The position numbers and the translations under genes are program-made. A model generated the notes under the pieces. That model did no database searches and had not been told where the DNA came from. It saw only the letters and a program-made list of their open reading frames with translations. This document shows positions 58,831 to 64,000 of a stretch of DNA of 64,000 nucleotides, in pieces; the stretch's first letter is position 1; each line of letters opens with the position of its first letter. The DNA comes from Microbulbifer bruguierae. Its GTDB lineage: Bacteria > Pseudomonadota > Gammaproteobacteria > Pseudomonadales > Cellvibrionaceae. The stretch covers positions 434,001 through 498,000 of the forward strand of contig NZ_CP118605.1 of the NCBI RefSeq assembly GCF_029869925.1, given 5' to 3'.

Positions 58831-61263
58831 ATGACTGATTTTTGTTATATCCGCTGGTTTGCGGAGATTGGGCTGACCGATATAGCAGAAGTGGGAGGAA
58901 AGGCCGCCTCCCTGGGTGAAATGTATCGAACCCTGACCCCAAAAGGGATTCACGTACCCAACGGCTTTTGCGTTACCGCAGAAGCCTACCGGGACATGCT
59001 GGATCAGGCATCCGCCTGGGAGCCGTTGAAACGGCTGCTCGGAGGGCTGGCTACCGCCGACAGTAATCAGCAGGCCGAAATCGCCGCACAAGCCCGGGTC
59101 ATCGTATACCAGGCTGGACTGCCGGATGAGCTGGCGCGAGAAATAGCCACGGCCTATGTGGAACTGTGTGAACAATACGGGCCGCAGTTACGGCTCGCCG
59201 TGCGCAGTTCCGCCACCGCGGAGGACCTGCCGGAAGCGAGTTTTGCCGGACAGCATGAAAGTTTTCTGAATATCGGTGACCTGGCAGGCCTGTTAGAGGC
59301 TTGCCGGCGCTGCTTTGCTTCCCTGTTTACGGCGCGCGCCATCAGCTACCGGGAGCGCAACGGTTTTGATCATTTCAAGGTGTTCCTCGCCATCGCAGTG
59401 ATGAAAATGGTACGTGCGGACCACGGTTCCAGTGGCGTGATGTTCACCCTGGATACTGACAGCGGATTTCGTGATGTGGTGTTCATCACCTCGGCCTATG
59501 GCCTCGGGGAGAATATCGTCCAGGGCCTTGTCGACCCGGACGAATTCTATGTGCACAAACCCACTTACGAGCTCGGCCATCGTTGCGTGCTACGTCGGCA
59601 ACTCGGCGCAAAGCAGCAGACGCTGGTATGCGACGAGGACCTCAACAGCCAGGAACTGCACAATATCGACACCCCGGATACACGCCGGGCCCACTACAGC
59701 CTGAGCGACGCCGACGTATTAACCCTGACGGACTACGCCATCGCAACTGAAAAGCACTACAGCGCACAGCGCGGTTCGCCCTGCCCCATGGATCTGGAAT
59801 GGGCCAAAGACGGCGACGATGGCCAGCTGTATCTGCTGCAGGCGCGCCCGGAAACCGTAGCCTCGCAAAAATCACGCAATCTGTTAAAACGCTATCGCTT
59901 TAGCCAGAAGCCGGAAAAATCTGCCTTGCTCTCCACCGGCCGAGCCATCGGCACCGGGATTGCCAGCGGCAAATTGCGCCGGGTCAGTGATGCGACGCAA
60001 CTTTCAGTATTCAACGACGGCGAGATCCTGTTCGCACAGAGTACCAGTCCCGACTGGGGCCCCGCGATGCGCAGGGCTGCTGCGGTGGTAACCGAGCGCG
60101 GCGGCCGTACCTGTCACGCCGCCATCGTGGCGCGGGAATTTGGCATTCCCGCCGTGGTAGGCATTGGCAGCGACCACCCGCTCCAGGACGGTGAGGTGGT
60201 TACCCTGTCCTGTGCCGAGGGGGATATGGGGAAGATTTACCGTGGTGAGCTGCCCTTCGATATCACCACCACCGCACTGGATGAGGTACCCCCGTCCAAA
60301 ACCAAGATGATGATCAACCTCGGTAGCCCCGAACAGGCATTTCGTCTGAGCGCCCTGCCCTGCGAGGGTGTGGGCCTCGCGCGGATGGAGTTTATCGTCA
60401 GCGAACATATTAAGGCCCATCCGATGGCACTGGCGTGTCCAGACAAGGTGACAGATGAACAGGACCGCATCGCATTGAATCGGCTGACAGCGCTTTACGA
60501 AAGTGGAAGTAAGTATTTTATCCAGAAGCTTTCCGAGGGGATTGGCACGATCGCCGCTGCGTTTTATCCGAGACCGGTGATCGTGCGTACCTCAGACTTC
60601 AAGAGCAACGAATATGCGCGTCTTGTAGGCGGCAGCAGTTTCGAGCCCCACGAGGAAAACCCCATGCTCGGCTTCCGCGGCGCTGCGCGTTATGGCCATC
60701 CGGCCTACGCACAGGGATTCGCGCTGGAATGTGCGGCATTGAAACGAGCAAGGGAAGAAATGGGGCTTGAAAATATCAAGGTGATGATTCCGTTCTGCCG
60801 CCGAATCCCCGAGGGCGAAAGGGTACTGCAGGTTATGGCTGAGCACGGGCTGACACCAGGCGAGGCGGGCCTTGAGGTCTATGTGATGTGCGAAATTCCC
60901 AACAACGTGGTGCAGATCGATGCCTTCAGTCAATTGTTCGATGGCATTTCCATTGGTTCCAACGACCTCACCCAGTTGGTACTGGGCGTGGATCGAGACT
61001 CCGATATTGTCGCTTTCGACTTCGATGAACGGGATCCCGGGGTGATGGAAATGCTGCGACTGGCCATCGAGGGCGCACAGCGCAACGGTATTCCCGCAGG
61101 GATCTGCGGTGAAGCGCCATCCAACTATCCGGAAGTCGCGGAGTATCTCGTCAGCCTGGGTATTACCTCCATCAGTCTCAGTCCAGACGCCCTCCTCCAC
61201 ACCATTGAGAAGGTGGTGGCACTGGAACACAAACTTGCCGCGGGCGGTGATGAGTTCTCCTAG
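58831..61263 (+). CDS. ppsA: Phosphoenolpyruvate synthase (PEP-utilising enzyme)
   Basis: About 810 residues from ATG 58831 (a TTG at 58795 is also in frame). It converts pyruvate + ATP to PEP + AMP + Pi. The N-terminal PPDK ATP-grasp part has ADVGGKAASLGEMYR-like text (AEVGGKAASLGEMYRTL), LRLAVRSSATAEDLPEASFAGQHESFLN, and MDLEWAKDGDDGQLYLLQARPETV. The phospho-His domain has TERGGRTCHAAIVAREFGIPAVVG. The C-terminal PEP-binding barrel includes VGLARMEFIVSEH, NPMLGFRGAARY and SIGSNDLTQLVLGVDRDS. It is longer-spaced from its usual regulator ppsR, which is not here. Confidence 0.95.
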   Translation: MTDFCYIRWFAEIGLTDIAEVGGKAASLGEMYRTLTPKGIHVPNGFCVTAEAYRDMLDQASAWEPLKRLLGGLATADSNQQAEIAAQARVIVYQAGLPDELAREIATAYVELCEQYGPQLRLAVRSSATAEDLPEASFAGQHESFLNIGDLAGLLEACRRCFASLFTARAISYRERNGFDHFKVFLAIAVMKMVRADHGSSGVMFTLDTDSGFRDVVFITSAYGLGENIVQGLVDPDEFYVHKPTYELGHRCVLRRQLGAKQQTLVCDEDLNSQELHNIDTPDTRRAHYSLSDADVLTLTDYAIATEKHYSAQRGSPCPMDLEWAKDGDDGQLYLLQARPETVASQKSRNLLKRYRFSQKPEKSALLSTGRAIGTGIASGKLRRVSDATQLSVFNDGEILFAQSTSPDWGPAMRRAAAVVTERGGRTCHAAIVAREFGIPAVVGIGSDHPLQDGEVVTLSCAEGDMGKIYRGELPFDITTTALDEVPPSKTKMMINLGSPEQAFRLSALPCEGVGLARMEFIVSEHIKAHPMALACPDKVTDEQDRIALNRLTALYESGSKYFIQKLSEGIGTIAAAFYPRPVIVRTSDFKSNEYARLVGGSSFEPHEENPMLGFRGAARYGHPAYAQGFALECAALKRAREEMGLENIKVMIPFCRRIPEGERVLQVMAEHGLTPGEAGLEVYVMCEIPNNVVQIDAFSQLFDGISIGSNDLTQLVLGVDRDSDIVAFDFDERDPGVMEMLRLAIEGAQRNGIPAGICGEAPSNYPEVAEYLVSLGITSISLSPDALLHTIEKVVALEHKLAAGGDEFS

Positions 61264-61309
61264 ATTACCCGTGGGATTTCCAAGGCTGTCCATCTGACAG
61301 AAGCACCGC

Positions 61310-63205
61310 ATGAATGAATCGAAGCGGGAAAATGGCGGAAGTCGCGCAGCCCTAACCCTGGCTGCGCTCGGAATTGTTTTCGGTGATATCGGAACCAGTC
61401 CGCTCTATGCGGTCAAACTCATCTTTCACACTGAACACGGCCTGCCCCTGACACAGGCCAACATCCTGGGCGGCATCTCCGCGATATTCTGGGCGCTGAT
61501 GATCCTTGTCACCATCAAGTACGTGCTGCTGATCATGCGCGCCGACAATGATGGTGAAGGTGGCATCATGGCATTGACGGCCCTGGCACTGGCGGCGACC
61601 CGGGGCCACAGCCACCGCACGCGCTGGCTGATTGCCTCTGCCGGGTTGTGTGGCGTGGCGCTATTTTTCGGCGATGCAGTGATTACCCCAGCGATCTCTG
61701 TGCTATCGGCGATGGAGGGACTGGAGGTCGGTGTAGAGTTCCTGCATCCTTTCGTGCTACCGCTGACCATCTGCGTTTTACTGGTGCTCTTTTTTCTACA
61801 GCGTTTTGGTACCGCCATGGTCGGCGCACTGTTCGGCCCCATTACCGGGCTGTGGTTTGTGGTACTCATGCTGTCGGGTGTTCACGCCATGGTTGGCAAC
61901 CCGGTCATACTCCAGGCTCTCAACCCAGCTCACGCGCTGGTTTTTATCACCAATCACGGCGTCGGCTCCTTCGCCATACTCGGTGCCGTACTTTTGGTAT
62001 TTACCGGCGCGGAGGCGCTGTATGCCGATATGGGTCACTTTGGTCGCGGACCAATCAGGCTTGCCTGGGGCGGGCTGGTATTCCCCGCTCTCACATTGAA
62101 TTACCTGGGGCAAGGGGCGCTTCTGATGACAGAGCCAGGCGCCGTGGACAATCCGTTTTACCGTATGTTTCCAGGCTGGGCGCTGTATCCGATGGTGGCT
62201 CTGGCCACCGCAGCGACGGTGATCGCTTCCCAGGCGTGTATTTCCGGTGTCTTTTCCCTGGCAAAACAAGCAATACAGCTTGGCTATCTGCCCCGTATGG
62301 CCGTGCGACATACCTCACCAGTACAGGCCGGGCAGATCTATATGCCGGGGATCAACTGGCTGCTACTGGTCCTGGTTCTGGCCGCGGTCATCGGTTTCGG
62401 TTCATCGTCCAATCTGGCGGCGGCCTATGGGGTCGCCGTGAGCGGGGCCATGTTGATGGACACGTTTATCGCTTCGTTTGTGTACCGCTTGCGCTGGCGC
62501 TACCCGTTAGTATTGTGTGTGGCAGGCACCGTATTTTTCAGCAGCATAGATCTCGCCTTCTTTTCATCGAGCCTGATGAAAATCTGGCACGGAGGCTGGT
62601 TTCCTCTCGTCATTGCCGCTGCGACGATGGTGTTGATGATCACCTGGCGCGACGGCAGGAAGCTACTCATCAAACGACTGCAGTGTGACGAGTCAAAGCT
62701 CAAGGATTTCCTGAATCTACTATTTCGTGAACCTCCATTGCGGGTACCGGGAACCGCAGTGTTCATGACATCCAAACCGGAATCGGTACCTCACGCACTG
62801 CTGCATAACCTAAAGCACAACAAGGTGCTGCACGAACGCGTGCTATTTCTTAATGTGAAAGTCATCGATCGACCCCGGGTATCCCACGATCAACGCTATC
62901 AATTGCAGGATTTCGGCAATGGCTGCATCCGTATCAGGTTGTATTACGGATTTATGCAGAGCCCGGACATATCACAGGCACTGCTAGGGTTGGGTGTAGA
63001 GCACGGGCTTCATGTCGACCCGGACCAGGTTTCATTTTTCCTCAGCCGTGAAACCATCGCCCCACTGAAAAGCCTGCCAAGCAGTATGGCCTACTGGCGC
63101 GAGCGAATATTTGCAGTGATGGCGCGCAATGCCAGCAGCGCGGTGGAGTATTTCGGGATTCCCGCCAATCGCGTAATCGAGCTGGGCACACAAATCGAAA
63201 TCTGA
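61310..63205 (+). CDS. kup: Potassium transporter Kup
   Basis: A 631-residue KUP/HAK transporter, K+/H+ symport type. It has about 12 TM helices starting at ALTLAALGIVFGDIGTSPLYAVKLIF and KYVLLIMRADNDGEGGIMALTALAL, the family signature, and a cytoplasmic C-terminal domain (about 470-631). The start follows ppsA by 46 bases, in the same direction. K+ uptake at low energy or osmotic stress fits the neighbouring glucan synthase. Confidence 0.95.
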   Translation: MNESKRENGGSRAALTLAALGIVFGDIGTSPLYAVKLIFHTEHGLPLTQANILGGISAIFWALMILVTIKYVLLIMRADNDGEGGIMALTALALAATRGHSHRTRWLIASAGLCGVALFFGDAVITPAISVLSAMEGLEVGVEFLHPFVLPLTICVLLVLFFLQRFGTAMVGALFGPITGLWFVVLMLSGVHAMVGNPVILQALNPAHALVFITNHGVGSFAILGAVLLVFTGAEALYADMGHFGRGPIRLAWGGLVFPALTLNYLGQGALLMTEPGAVDNPFYRMFPGWALYPMVALATAATVIASQACISGVFSLAKQAIQLGYLPRMAVRHTSPVQAGQIYMPGINWLLLVLVLAAVIGFGSSSNLAAAYGVAVSGAMLMDTFIASFVYRLRWRYPLVLCVAGTVFFSSIDLAFFSSSLMKIWHGGWFPLVIAAATMVLMITWRDGRKLLIKRLQCDESKLKDFLNLLFREPPLRVPGTAVFMTSKPESVPHALLHNLKHNKVLHERVLFLNVKVIDRPRVSHDQRYQLQDFGNGCIRIRLYYGFMQSPDISQALLGLGVEHGLHVDPDQVSFFLSRETIAPLKSLPSSMAYWRERIFAVMARNASSAVEYFGIPANRVIELGTQIEI

Positions 63206-63220
63206 CGAAAGGATATCGGT

Positions 63221-63631
63221 ATGCATTCAACGACCTGGTACTCACGACTTGCAAAAACAGCCGCACATATTTGTGGCAAGCCAAAAGTCTTTGCCGGTGC
63301 TTTCAGCATTATCGTGTTGTGGGCATTGGCTGGCCCAGTTTTCGGTTTCAGTAATACCTGGCAGTTGATCATCAACACCATCACGACCACGGTCACCTTC
63401 ATGATGGTGTTCCTGATCCAGAACACCCAGAACCGGGATACCGAAGCCATCCAGCTCAAGCTGGACGAACTCATTCGTGCGACCAAAGGCGCTCACAATG
63501 CCCTGCTGGACCTCGAAGAGCTGGATGAAGACAGCCTTCAGGATTTCCTGCGGCGGTACGAGCATCTGGCTGCCGTTGCACGGGAAGAGTTAGCTCACGG
63601 TGTCCAGGACACGGGGACCCCCGAGGCCTGA
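63221..63631 (+). CDS. Low-affinity iron permease family protein
   Basis: A 136-residue membrane protein. Two hydrophobic segments (VFAGAFSIIVLWALAGPVFGF and NTWQLIINTITTTVTFMMVFLIQNTQNRD) carry the family signature, with a soluble helical tail (LKLDELIRATKGAHNALLDLEELDEDSLQDFLRRYEHL). The family was named from a fungal transporter, but bacterial members are small and their ion is unproved. It follows kup by 15 bases. Confidence 0.9.
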   Translation: MHSTTWYSRLAKTAAHICGKPKVFAGAFSIIVLWALAGPVFGFSNTWQLIINTITTTVTFMMVFLIQNTQNRDTEAIQLKLDELIRATKGAHNALLDLEELDEDSLQDFLRRYEHLAAVAREELAHGVQDTGTPEA

Positions 63632-63645
63632 TTCGGGCGATCAGC

Positions 63646-64000
63646 TCAACCTGTACCCCGGTCGGACTTGCCGATACGGAGTAACAGCTCCATCGCCAGC
63701 AGCTGCAACAGCGCGATACTCAGCAGTGCTGTCCACTGTGTTGCACTCACCGGGGAGACACTGAGCACCTCCTGCATCAGCGGCGAATACAGGCAGAGGA
63801 TATGCAATGCCTGGGCAGCCAGAGTGCCCAACAGTAAAACCGGGTTGGAAAAGATTGGCTGGTGAAAAATGGAACGGCTTTCGGATCGGCTGTTCAGTAC
63901 CTGGACATTTTCGAACAGCACCATCAACAACAACACAATGTTACGCGCGGCATCCAGGTCCCAGCCCCGGGCCAACAACGTGTAAAAGCAGGCAAAAGCC
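63646..64000 (-). CDS. Cation-transporting P-type ATPase, C-terminal fragment
   Basis: The frame is open to the window edge, so the 5' part lies outside. The visible 118 residues are hydrophobic and match the C-terminal TM domain (Cation_ATPase_C) of Ca2+/Na+-type P-type ATPases: DAARNIVLLLMVLFENVQVLNSRSESRSIF, PVLLLGTLAAQALHILCLYSPLMQEVLSVSPVSATQW and the final helix. It converges on the permease gene and ends with a basic tail. The ion specificity cannot be read from this part. Confidence 0.85.
   Translation of the reverse strand, partial: AFACFYTLLARGWDLDAARNIVLLLMVLFENVQVLNSRSESRSIFHQPIFSNPVLLLGTLAAQALHILCLYSPLMQEVLSVSPVSATQWTALLSIALLQLLAMELLLRIGKSDRGTG

Overview
The window is chromosomal DNA from a GC-rich, probably marine gammaproteobacterium. 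The first 15 kb carries icd-cspD-clpS-clpA-infA-ate-aat-trxB and ftsK-lolA-rarA-crcB-serS-cysG, a gene order typical of Pseudomonas, Marinobacter and Cellvibrionales relatives. A Microbulbifer-like or Marinobacter-like host is my inference; no rRNA or tRNA gene is present to test it.

Layout. 1-15.6 kb is core: the end of icd, the four N-degron genes (clpS, clpA, ate, aat), infA, trxB, the FtsK translocase, lolA, rarA, crcB, serS, cysG and a small membrane protein. 15.7-21.1 kb has a periplasmic penicillin-acylase-family hydrolase divergent from a TonB-dependent receptor. 21.3-25.2 kb has ergothioneine genes egtB-egtD, overlapping a DUF411 gene, then a YheT-type hydrolase. 25.2-34.3 kb is accessory: an AT-rich patch with an unknown gene, a PAS-GAF histidine kinase, a NarL-type regulator and a Dps-like protein; a tyrosine recombinase; an NAD(P)-binding protein and a thioesterase; and a KfrA-like coiled-coil gene divergent from a second tyrosine recombinase, with nested palindromes between them.

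34.3-44.3 kb is one compact minus-strand operon for a group 3b type NADP-linked [NiFe]-hydrogenase (order hydB, cyclic-nucleotide-binding protein, hydG, hydD, hydA, protease, hypA, hypF, hypC, hypD, hypE). All junctions overlap or lie within 3 bp. The HypA lacks the zinc domain and no hypB is present. 44.7-64 kb is a stress and energy-economy cluster: GAPDH and a PfkB-type kinase; a minus-strand set usp-ndvB-hsp20-groEL; then a PEP synthase, a Kup potassium transporter, a low-affinity iron permease family protein and the end of a P-type ATPase.

Together, the hydrogenase, universal stress protein, PEP synthase, glycolytic enzymes, chaperones, osmoregulated cyclic glucan synthase and cation transporters look like a low-oxygen or starvation survival module; the two-component pair at 26-28.3 kb is a candidate regulator (inference). 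The sharpest sequence anomaly is in groEL: an in-frame TAG sits exactly before a canonical-looking C-terminal tail that is still intact in the same frame. The best candidate for a little-described system is the KfrA-like/tyrosine-recombinase pair with its 44-nt nested palindrome.
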